A stretch of DNA of 5,027 nucleotides from Bacteroidota bacterium (GTDB taxonomy: Bacteria; Bacteroidota; Ignavibacteria; T3Sed10-11): positions 1-5,027 of the forward strand of contig SKXH01000252.1 of assembly GCA_007128495.1 (NCBI GenBank), given 5' to 3'. The notes beneath the pieces are model-generated. The model was not told where the DNA came from. It saw only the letters and a program-made list of their open reading frames with translations, and did not search any database. The first letter of the stretch is position 1. Each line of letters begins with the position of its first letter. Below are positions 1 to 5,027 of this stretch, piece by piece. The position numbers were made by a program, and so were the translations under genes.

Positions 1-209
1 ACATTAAGCACTTTGGCCAATCGGTTAGATAGTTACTTACAAATAATCGCAAAAGTATTAGAAATTTACAGATAATTAGCGCTATTGTCAATAAAACGAA
101 GTGGTGTTTGCATAATTTTTTTCTAATTGACATTCAAAATAAATTTTTGTAAATTAACTATCTTAAAAATTAGACCAATAATGAATGTATTTGTAAGGGA
201 TCACGAGCT
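1..209. other. AT-rich intergenic leader upstream of rplU
   Basis: No gene is supported in these 209 bases. They hold the candidate promoter, two perfect 8-base palindromes (TTGGCCAA at 13-20 and TAGCGCTA at 77-84) and a weak ribosome site (AAGGGA, 195-200) nine bases before the rplU ATG. The second palindrome lies inside a longer imperfect inverted repeat (71-89). No end of an upstream gene can be recognised at the left edge. Confidence 0.6.
127..155 (+). promoter_or_regulatory. Candidate sigma70-type promoter for rplU-rpmA
   Basis: A perfect -35 hexamer TTGACA (127-132) is followed after 17 bases by TAAATT (150-155), which matches 4 of 6 positions of the -10 consensus. Transcription would start near 162, giving a leader of about 48 bases before the rplU ATG. 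The surrounding AT-rich DNA fits a promoter. I saw no well-placed Bacteroidetes-type pair (TTTG with TAnnTTTG) here. The match is by eye in an AT-rich stretch where chance hits are common. Confidence 0.45.
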
Positions 210-518
210 ATGTTTGCAGTGGTTGAAATTCAGGGAAAACAATATAAATTATCCCCGAAAGATACGGTAACGGTCGACAAGTTACCGAACAAGGTGGGCG
301 ACAAAGTAAACTTTGATAAAGTATTACTTATTTCCAACGATAAAAAAACAGATATCGGCACACCCGCATTAGACGGGCATAGTGTCGAAGCCAAAGTTTT
401 AGAACACGGCCGCGGTGACAAAGTTACCGTATTCAAGAAGAAACGCAGAAAAGATTATAAAGTTAAACGCGGGCACCGTCAGGAATACACGACACTGCAG
501 ATTGAAAAGATTTCATAA
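210..518 (+). CDS. rplU: 50S ribosomal protein L21
   Basis: Structural protein of the large ribosomal subunit that binds 23S rRNA. The 102 residues match the usual length of about 103. The family's opening pattern is present (MFAVVEIQGKQYKLSP, where the GKQ at residues 9-11 is typical). The central GxP and DG elements (residues 50-56) and the HGRGDKV segment (66-72) are also typical. The basic C-terminal RNA-binding signature ends in RGHRQ (residues 76-91, Lys/Arg-rich). The ATG at 210 gives the correct family N-terminus and is preceded by a modest AAGGGA site. rpmA follows after 25 bases, the conserved L21-L27 order of most bacteria, so the two are very likely one transcript driven from the AT-rich leader. 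Nothing is truncated or odd. Confidence 0.98.
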   Translation: MFAVVEIQGKQYKLSPKDTVTVDKLPNKVGDKVNFDKVLLISNDKKTDIGTPALDGHSVEAKVLEHGRGDKVTVFKKKRRKDYKVKRGHRQEYTTLQIEKIS

Positions 519-533
519 GTATATTATTTGAAG

Positions 534-539
534 AGGTGA
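534..539 (+). promoter_or_regulatory. Ribosome binding site of rpmA
   Basis: AGGTGA, within the purine-rich GAGGTGAG at 533-540, sits four bases before the ATG at 544. It selects this start over the overlapping out-of-frame ATG at 536, which is itself inside the site. The site is clearly stronger than that of rplU. Confidence 0.75.
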
Positions 540-543
540 GAAT

Positions 544-801
544 ATGGCACATAAAAAAGGTCTCGGAAGCACGAAAAACGGCCGCGACAGTATTTCTAAA
601 CGTCTGGGCGTTAAAACGTTCGGCGGCCAAGCCGTTACCGCAGGCAGCATTATTATGCGGCAACGAGGCACGAAAATCCATCCCGGCATCAATGTCGGCA
701 AAGGCAGCGACGATACACTCTTTGCGCTCAAGGACGGAGTAGTGCAATTCCAACGGTTCGGAAAAGACCGGAAAAGAGTTAACATTATAGCCGAAGCATA
801 A
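544..801 (+). CDS. rpmA: 50S ribosomal protein L27
   Basis: Large-subunit protein whose flexible N-terminus reaches the peptidyl-transferase centre and helps position tRNA. The 85 residues are the normal family length. Visible hallmarks are the MAHKKG start, the GSTKNGRDS stretch (residues 8-16), KRLGVKTFGGQ (19-29) and the RQRGTKIHPG motif (39-48) shared by nearly all L27 proteins. The N-terminus begins directly with AHKKG, so there is no sign of the cleavable extension found in Firmicutes L27. It lies 25 bases after rplU and is followed immediately by a terminator whose left arm overlaps its last codons, so the operon appears to end here. Genes such as obg, often found next in other bacteria, are absent. 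Confidence 0.98.
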   Translation: MAHKKGLGSTKNGRDSISKRLGVKTFGGQAVTAGSIIMRQRGTKIHPGINVGKGSDDTLFALKDGVVQFQRFGKDRKRVNIIAEA

Positions 802-818
802 CAAACTTCGGCTTTTTT
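790..818 (+). terminator. Intrinsic terminator of rplU-rpmA
   Basis: A perfect 7-base stem GCCGAAG (790-796) / CTTCGGC (806-812) with a nine-base loop is followed at once by six T residues (813-818). The left arm encodes the last residues of L27 and the stop codon lies in the loop, so coding sequence and terminator overlap. Confidence 0.85.
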
Positions 819-877
819 ATATCTGTCATAGTCTTTACTCAATATCCGCATGTAAGTACGGATGCTTCCTACCATAT

Positions 878-905
878 TTTACACGAAGTTAGTTGTCTCT
901 AAATA
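878..905 (+). promoter_or_regulatory. Weak candidate promoter for mdh
   Basis: TTTACA (878-883) and TAAATA (900-905) are 16 bases apart, upstream of mdh. The -35 matches 5 of 6 consensus bases and the -10 only about 3 of 6. Because a strong terminator closes rpmA, mdh should have its own promoter in the 138-base gap, and this is the best pair I can find. The identification is tentative. Confidence 0.25.
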
Positions 906-929
906 AGTCCAATCTCTCAATCAGAAAAC

Positions 930-933
930 GGAG
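930..933 (+). promoter_or_regulatory. Ribosome binding site of mdh
   Basis: GGAG lies six bases before the ATG at 940, a standard distance. It supports that start, which also places the Rossmann glycine motif at the family's usual position. Confidence 0.65.
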
Positions 934-939
934 TGTATT

Positions 940-1863
940 ATGAAAGTTACAGTAATCGGTGCTGGAAATGTCGGTGCAACTACCGCACATATACTTGCCA
1001 ACAAAGAACTTGCCAACGAAATTGTTCTCGTCGATATAGTAGAAGGAATCCCGCAGGGAAAAGCCCTTGATATGTATGAAGCTACACCCGTTGAACGGAC
1101 CGACACCCGTGTCATCGGTACGAACAATTACGATGATACAAAAAATTCGGATATCGTGATCATTACCGCAGGTCTCCCGCGCAAGCCAGGCATGAGCCGT
1201 GACGACCTGCTTGCCAAAAATGCCGATATCGTTAAATCTGTTACGGAGCAGGCGGTCGCGCAATCACCGAATTCAATCATCATTGTTGTTTCAAACCCGC
1301 TTGATGTTATGACGTATGTTGCCTACAAAACAAGTGGTTTTGAGAAGAATCGCGTTATGGGAATGGCGGGTATTCTTGATTCGGCACGCTTTCGTACATT
1401 TATCGCAATGGAGCTCAACGTTTCGGTAGAGGATATTTCCGCATTTGTACTCGGCGGGCATGGCGATTCAATGGTGCCGTTACCGCGTTATTCAACAGTT
1501 GCAGGCATTCCGCTTCCCGATCTTATGGATAAGGAAACTATCGACCGGCTCGTACAACGTACGCGGGACGGCGGTATTGAGATTGTGAACTACCTGAAAG
1601 CCGGAAGCGCCTACTACGCACCGGCATCGTCAAGCGTTGAAATGGCGGAAGCTATCATTAAGGACAAAAAACGTATCCTCCCGTGTGCTGCGTGGCTCGA
1701 AGGTGAATACAAGCTTAACGATGTTATGGTCGGCGTACCGGTAAAACTGGGCAAAAACGGTATTGAAGAAATTATTCAGATCAAACTAAATTCCGATGAG
1801 CAGGAAGCGTTGAACAAATCGGCGAGCGGGGTAAAAGGTATGATGGAAAAAGTAAAGCTGTAA
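940..1863 (+). CDS. mdh: NAD-dependent malate dehydrogenase (LDH-like type)
   Basis: Cytoplasmic TCA-cycle enzyme that interconverts malate and oxaloacetate with NAD(H). The 307 residues fit the LDH-like bacterial MDH family (about 310). The N-terminal Rossmann fold carries GAGNVG (residues 7-12), and Asp32 at the end of the second strand indicates NAD rather than NADP. The mobile substrate loop GLPRKPGMSRDDL (78-90) has Arg81 at the position that separates malate from lactate dehydrogenases (Gln in LDH), and Arg87 as the second loop arginine. Other catalytic residues are Asn119 (SNPLD), Asp147 and Arg150 (LDSARFR), and His174 in GGHGDSMVP. The AYYAPA motif near residue 225 is typical of this subgroup. 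It stands alone between the rpmA terminator and a convergent neighbour, so it is probably monocistronic. All key residues are present. Confidence 0.97.
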   Translation: MKVTVIGAGNVGATTAHILANKELANEIVLVDIVEGIPQGKALDMYEATPVERTDTRVIGTNNYDDTKNSDIVIITAGLPRKPGMSRDDLLAKNADIVKSVTEQAVAQSPNSIIIVVSNPLDVMTYVAYKTSGFEKNRVMGMAGILDSARFRTFIAMELNVSVEDISAFVLGGHGDSMVPLPRYSTVAGIPLPDLMDKETIDRLVQRTRDGGIEIVNYLKAGSAYYAPASSSVEMAEAIIKDKKRILPCAAWLEGEYKLNDVMVGVPVKLGKNGIEEIIQIKLNSDEQEALNKSASGVKGMMEKVKL

Positions 1864-1881
1864 TATTTTTTTTATTATCAG

Positions 1882-1908
1882 CCGGGATGGTCATAATGGC
1901 CATCCCGG
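1882..1908. terminator. Hairpin between convergent mdh and anti-sigma kinase genes
   Basis: CCGGGATGG (1882-1890) pairs perfectly with CCATCCCGG (1900-1908). Three further inner pairs (1891-1893 with 1897-1899, one of them G-U) leave a three-base loop, giving a stem of about 12 pairs. It starts 18 bases after the mdh stop and ends three bases before the stop of the opposing gene, so it could serve both. The 3' side on the plus strand is only moderately T-rich, and a run of eight T (1866-1873) lies before the stem. It is therefore not a textbook terminator in either direction. Confidence 0.6.
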
Positions 1909-1911
1909 GTA

Positions 1912-2364
1912 TTATTCATCTTCTTTCAAACCCGTTTTCGGTCCGGTATACAGCGCCATCCTCACTTCGCAGCCGGCTTTATCATCATTCGCATGTACCT
2001 CAACTTCATCCATAAGCGTCTGCATCAAGAAAAGCCCGCGCCCGCTTTCCTTTAATAAATTCTCCTCATCCAGCGGATTCGGAATAATTCCGGGGTCGAA
2101 TCCTTTACCCTCGTCTTTGACCCGGATTACGATATAATGTTTTCGTATCGCAACAGTTACGCTGACCTTTTTATCCTCGTCCGACTTATTACCATGCATT
2201 ATTGCGTTATTGACTGCCTCGGTTGTTGCAACCAATAACTTATGAAACTCTACTTCACCAAGCTCGACTTGTTTATTCACATCCTCTAAAAACGGTTCGA
2301 TGTTTGCAATGTTCTCAGGTGAACTTTTCAATTCTAACTGAAACTGTTTTTGTTGTGCTGACAC
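1912..2364 (-). CDS. RsbW/SpoIIAB-like anti-sigma factor serine-protein kinase (HATPase_c_2)
   Basis: Predicted GHKL-type ATPase of the partner-switching class. Such proteins bind a sigma factor, or phosphorylate a STAS-domain antagonist on serine, to control a regulon. The 150 residues match the RsbW/SpoIIAB size. The N box is TEAVNNAIMHGN (residues 48-59), with Glu49 and Asn53 as the expected catalytic base and Mg-binding residue. The G1 box is DEGKGFD (84-90) and the G2 box is GRGLFLM (108-114). There is no membrane segment or sensor domain. The start is GTG at 2362-2364, chosen because AGGAG lies eight bases upstream and the next Met is inside the N box. It lies 33 bases after the outer-membrane gene and may share its transcript. 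No sigma factor, STAS antagonist or PP2C phosphatase is in view, so the target is unknown. A short polar tail (about 141-150) follows the domain. Confidence 0.88.
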   Translation of the reverse strand: MSAQQKQFQLELKSSPENIANIEPFLEDVNKQVELGEVEFHKLLVATTEAVNNAIMHGNKSDEDKKVSVTVAIRKHYIVIRVKDEGKGFDPGIIPNPLDEENLLKESGRGLFLMQTLMDEVEVHANDDKAGCEVRMALYTGPKTGLKEDE

Positions 2365-2372
2365 AAATAGTT

Positions 2373-2377
2373 CTCCT
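2373..2377 (-). promoter_or_regulatory. Ribosome binding site deciding the GTG start of the anti-sigma kinase
   Basis: On the minus strand AGGAG lies eight bases before GTG (2364-2362), within the 33-base gap after the barrel gene. It is the best Shine-Dalgarno match on the minus strand of this window and is the main reason for accepting the non-ATG start. Confidence 0.75.
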
Positions 2378-2397
2378 GTTTTGATTCGACAATAGTT

Positions 2398-4335
2398 TTA
2401 AAATCGAGCGCCTATATCGATTGACATATTCGGAATCGTCGCCGTGTGATCTCTGTCGCGAAACTGTAATTCATACCATCCCTGAATCGTCAACCGCACA
2501 CGTTGATCTATATCCCAGAATACATAACACGTAGGCCCGACATTACGCAACTGGGATTCAAACTCACGTTCATGTTGATTATACCGGTACCGATTACGGT
2601 TAAAATACCGAATCCCTCCGGCAAAGGCAATCGATCCGGGGCGAACATCATACCTCAGGGAGGCAATCAGCGTAACTTCTTCAAAAGAGTGCAAAGGGCG
2701 TTCCGCAAAAGCATTCCATCTGAGCTCACCCCGCTCATATCGACGATAATGGGAGAAAAAATCAAATCGGGTGTTTTCCGTCAATTGTACCCGGGTTGAA
2801 TCTATCCATCCTACTTGACGATATGAAAGACTCCGCAAATTGGTAAGCATATCTTCAAAATCGTAGACGGTATAATTTGCCATAACTTCAAAGGCATTTG
2901 TGGTTTTCAGCCAGTCAAACGGTTCGAAGGTGAGGGAGGGAGTGAGGCGCAAGACCCTGTTCCAGTTGTTATTGGCGCTCCTTTGTGCCTGCAAATATAC
3001 CACGTGCGCAAGGACAACGTCCGCCGAGATATCGAGCGTCAGATATCTATTCAGCTCATGATGAGTGCCGGCATTAATAAGTATACGAAGTTCATCCCGA
3101 TCGTCGAAGCTGAGCGGGCTGGGTGTATCGTAGCGCAAGATCGATGTCGAGCCGGCAAAGCGAAACCGGTGGCCCTGCGCTAACCGGATAGTGCCTCGTG
3201 TTGCAAGCGATGTTCGTTGAGAAATGTTATTTTTTCTAAACTCACTTTCTGCTCGTTCCTCAACGAACGATGTCGGTATAGTATCGTCTACGTCGCTGAG
3301 CCGGTGCTCTTCAGACCGCTCACTATAGATCAGGTGACTTGAACCGGTAAAACGTTCTCCGAAAAAATATTGTAACCCGAGCCGTACATTCAATGAGAAC
3401 TCGTCCACCGAAGTACCGAACAAATAACTGCTCACCGGTACCGTCGGCTGATAAAAATAATCGCGAGTTACGGTACGCCAATCGATGGAAGTGCTGACTA
3501 CACCAAAGATATTATCACGCACTGCATACTGAACTTCACCCGCCGTACCGAAACGCCTGTCAAACCGTTGATCGATATTCATCGCAACATTAAAATTATC
3601 TCTCGTAACATCGTCTGCCGGGAAATAAAACTCGCGTCGTGAATATGTGTAGTATGACTGCACGTACACCGATGTTTGTTCATCAAATTGCCGGTCGATA
3701 TCAACATTAATATAATGGCTTGCGGTTGTTCTCGGATCGACACGCTGGAGCGAAAACTGCCCGTCGATATTCAGAAAGGTCTCGGCAAATTCTACATCTT
3801 CTCCCCGTAATCGGGCAAGATACGACCACCCGTAATCGGTCTTCTCGGCCTGACGGTCGATCGTATAGCCGACGTATGGAACGACAGACACATTATCAAA
3901 AGGAATATATCCAACTCCACCATGAATATCCGATATACCCGTATCGTGCAGACCGGTGATCCGATTATCCGAAAGAAAAAGCGATGACCCCAAAACGCGA
4001 ACATCGACACGGTCACTAACACGTCTGCCTCCGAGTACCCGGAGCTCTTGCTGATCTTTGATGAACTGCCGGTCGGTACGAATTAACCCCGACCTGAAAT
4101 TCTCATCAACCATAAGAAACCATCGGTGGTTGGCATAGTTCGTCTGGTGGTTCAGATTCCATTGATAACTCGACAGCAGGCGTTCAAATGACAGGGTTGT
4201 AGAATGAGGTTTTGTAAGAGTATCGGTGACGACAAGAACATCCCGTGGTAATGCAGTGGTATCGGGTATTTGCGCTTCGGTGTACAGTACGCAAAGGATT
4301 ATAGCAATTATAACACTAAATAATCTCATCAGCAT
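2398..4335 (-). CDS. Putative outer-membrane beta-barrel protein of unknown function
   Basis: I do not recognise a named family. The 645-residue product begins with a signal peptide: Arg4, a hydrophobic core at about residues 5-18, and a likely signal peptidase I cut after TEA (residues 19-21). C15 does not sit in a lipobox, so it is not an obvious lipoprotein. The rest has no other membrane helix. It consists of alternating polar and aromatic/hydrophobic stretches rich in Tyr, Phe, Arg and Asp, as in beta-hairpins of outer-membrane barrels. The chain ends IDIGARF, with hydrophobic residues at -1, -3, -5 and -7, the usual BAM recognition pattern. Residues of about 452-495 (RSANNNWNRVLRL, then ANYTVYDFED at 486-495) look motif-like and may be a conserved core. 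No TonB box, plug, OmpA or catalytic domain is seen. No clear ribosome site precedes ATG 4335. Met3 (4329) is a possible alternative start giving a more usual signal peptide. A porin, transporter or surface-anchoring role would be a guess. Confidence 0.8.
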   Translation of the reverse strand: MLMRLFSVIIAIILCVLYTEAQIPDTTALPRDVLVVTDTLTKPHSTTLSFERLLSSYQWNLNHQTNYANHRWFLMVDENFRSGLIRTDRQFIKDQQELRVLGGRRVSDRVDVRVLGSSLFLSDNRITGLHDTGISDIHGGVGYIPFDNVSVVPYVGYTIDRQAEKTDYGWSYLARLRGEDVEFAETFLNIDGQFSLQRVDPRTTASHYINVDIDRQFDEQTSVYVQSYYTYSRREFYFPADDVTRDNFNVAMNIDQRFDRRFGTAGEVQYAVRDNIFGVVSTSIDWRTVTRDYFYQPTVPVSSYLFGTSVDEFSLNVRLGLQYFFGERFTGSSHLIYSERSEEHRLSDVDDTIPTSFVEERAESEFRKNNISQRTSLATRGTIRLAQGHRFRFAGSTSILRYDTPSPLSFDDRDELRILINAGTHHELNRYLTLDISADVVLAHVVYLQAQRSANNNWNRVLRLTPSLTFEPFDWLKTTNAFEVMANYTVYDFEDMLTNLRSLSYRQVGWIDSTRVQLTENTRFDFFSHYRRYERGELRWNAFAERPLHSFEEVTLIASLRYDVRPGSIAFAGGIRYFNRNRYRYNQHEREFESQLRNVGPTCYVFWDIDQRVRLTIQGWYELQFRDRDHTATIPNMSIDIGARF

Positions 4336-4405
4336 TAAATATAGTTTTTTTAGAGTGCTTTTTCACCTATGAGCGAAGCGATTGTCATCTTGAGCAGTCC
4401 GTTCA
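4336..4405. other. Intergenic gap with AT tract and repeat-like motif
   Basis: These 70 bases separate the epimerase stop from the barrel gene. The part next to the barrel gene is an AT tract (4336-4353). The other part holds TGAGCGAAGCGA (4370-4381) and TGTCATCTTGAGC (4383-4395), which share TGAGC and resemble pieces of a dispersed intergenic repeat. I see no hairpin with a T run that would terminate epimerase transcription, so read-through into the barrel gene is possible. Confidence 0.5.
4370..4395 (+). repeat. Possible relic of a dispersed TGAGCGAAGCGA-type intergenic repeat
   Basis: TGAGCGAAGCGA (4370-4381) is followed by TGTCATCTTGAGC (4383-4395). From memory, short intergenic elements reading roughly TCATCCTGAGCGAAGCGAAGGAT occur in many copies in numerous bacterial genomes, and both pieces here match parts of that phrase. 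The inner GCGAAGC (4373-4379) is a sequence known for forming a very stable mini-hairpin. A single window cannot show copy number, so this is a suggestion. Confidence 0.35.
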
Positions 4406-5027
4406 TCAAACCACATTAAATACGTCCTCAACCGTACGTTTCGGTTTAAAACCGAGTTCGGTTTGTGCTCTATAGTGGGCAATTAAACTTTGTGTGCCGG
4501 TCAGCCGATTTTTATAAATAATTGTGTCGGGGAAAAACCTCCGGACAAGCTCCACCGATTCAATACCGGTCCAATTATCATCGGCGGTAATGAACCATGC
4601 CCGATGCTCCTCACGGTATTCACGCTCAAGCGCGAGTGCAAATGCATCCGCGGCGTCCATTCCATGAATAAACGTCCACAGGTTTTTATACCATTTCGGA
4701 TATTCATCAATAAGACTACGATAGAATTTTTGTTTCTCAGGTTCAGGAACCCATACCCACGGCATACGCAGACAAATCGTTTGCAATGCGTACCGCCTCG
4801 TGTATGATTTGCACATCTCCTCACAAATAACTTTGCTCATGCCATACGGATCCTGCGGGCGTGAAGGATGATCTTCATCAACGGGGACATAATCGGGAAA
4901 ATTAGGCCGTTCGGCAAACGCAAAGCCGAGGGTCGATTCGCTTGAGGCAAAGACGAACTTCCGGATGTTATTCCGGACGGCGGCTTCCAGCATATTGAAC
5001 GTACCCATAACATTAAGATTTACCACT
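4406..5027 (-). CDS. NAD-dependent epimerase/dehydratase family protein (partial, N-terminus off the window)
   Basis: C-terminal part (about 206 residues) of an extended short-chain dehydrogenase, the family that includes nucleotide-sugar epimerases and dehydratases. The glycine-rich NAD motif and the first strands lie beyond the right edge. What is visible starts at the NVMGTFNMLEAA segment, the usual helix before the active site. Counting from the first visible residue, the catalytic Ser is likely Ser29 in FASSES (Ser31 is an alternative), and the YxxxK pair is Tyr61-Lys65 in DPYGMSK. LRMPWVW (86-92) corresponds to the family's LR-x-x-x-x-(Y/W)-G-P region. HGMDAADAFALALE (121-134) is the usual C-terminal helix over the substrate, and GFKPKRTVEDVF (192-203) is the usual ending. 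The substrate cannot be assigned. The barrel gene follows after 70 bases on the same strand. The ORF could be read from a GTG at the edge, but that is internal sequence, not a start. Confidence 0.9.
   Translation of the reverse strand, partial: VVNLNVMGTFNMLEAAVRNNIRKFVFASSESTLGFAFAERPNFPDYVPVDEDHPSRPQDPYGMSKVICEEMCKSYTRRYALQTICLRMPWVWVPEPEKQKFYRSLIDEYPKWYKNLWTFIHGMDAADAFALALEREYREEHRAWFITADDNWTGIESVELVRRFFPDTIIYKNRLTGTQSLIAHYRAQTELGFKPKRTVEDVFNVV

Noticed and set aside
107..149. Possible Bacteroidetes-type promoter (TTTG at 107-110 with a TTTG at 146-149)
   Set aside because: The spacing between the elements is far too long, and the downstream box reads AAnnTTTG rather than TAnnTTTG. The TTGACA/TAAATT pair fits better.
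230..436. Minus-strand ORF opposite rplU
   Set aside because: It lies wholly inside the unmistakable rplU coding region, has no domain-like sequence and no ribosome site. It is a shadow of the real frame.
536..742. Plus-strand ORF in another frame of rpmA
   Set aside because: Its ATG lies within the rpmA ribosome site and its translation has no family resemblance, while the overlapping frame is a perfect L27.
844..863. Short inverted repeat ATCCG / CGGAT in the rpmA-mdh gap
   Set aside because: Only five pairs with a ten-base loop and no T run. It is too weak to call a terminator, riboswitch or operator.
463..875. Two minus-strand ORFs opposite rpmA and the gap after it
   Set aside because: Both overlap rpmA and its terminator, and show low-complexity Cys/Pro/Ser-rich translations typical of antisense frames.
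889..1263. Minus-strand ORF opposite the start of mdh
   Set aside because: It overlaps the Rossmann domain of a complete mdh, and its Cys/His-rich translation shows no recognisable motif.
2503..3183. Plus-strand ORFs opposite the barrel gene
   Set aside because: They lie inside a continuous 645-codon frame with a signal peptide and barrel C-terminus. Their translations are basic and motif-free.
3720..4022. Further ORFs on both strands inside the 5' half of the barrel gene
   Set aside because: Short, without ribosome sites, and contradicted by the long minus-strand frame that covers them.
4490..4824. Out-of-frame ORFs within the epimerase region
   Set aside because: The epimerase frame carries the YxxxK pair and the family's C-terminal pattern across the same bases, so these are shadows.

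Overview
The window is ordinary bacterial chromosome at moderate GC, with AT-rich intergenic gaps and no mobile element, CRISPR array, tRNA or rRNA. Two features point to the Bacteroidota/Chlorobiota/Ignavibacteriota (FCB) side of the tree. One is the LDH-like, NAD-type malate dehydrogenase; the other is a 645-residue predicted outer-membrane beta-barrel with a C-terminal Phe. This placement is inferred from protein character only and was not tested by search.

Left part, plus strand. A 209-base AT-rich leader with a plausible sigma70-type promoter precedes rplU (ribosomal protein L21) and rpmA (L27), an ancient pair separated by 25 bases. The pair ends in an intrinsic terminator whose stem begins inside the last codons of rpmA. 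After a 138-base gap comes mdh (malate dehydrogenase), probably its own transcription unit.

Middle. mdh converges with a minus-strand gene, and a strong GC-rich hairpin fills the 48-base convergent gap.

Right part, minus strand, in transcription order. The window holds the C-terminal part of an NAD-dependent sugar epimerase/dehydratase (its N-terminus lies beyond the right edge), then a 70-base gap carrying what looks like a relic of a dispersed intergenic repeat. Next are the uncharacterised outer-membrane barrel protein and, 33 bases on, an RsbW/SpoIIAB-type anti-sigma-factor ATPase/kinase that starts at GTG with a good Shine-Dalgarno site. The last two may be co-transcribed.

The left half is housekeeping (translation and TCA cycle). 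The least explained part is the right half, where a surface protein of unknown function sits beside an orphan partner-switching kinase. No clearly new multi-gene system is visible. The barrel protein and its pairing with the kinase are the best leads.
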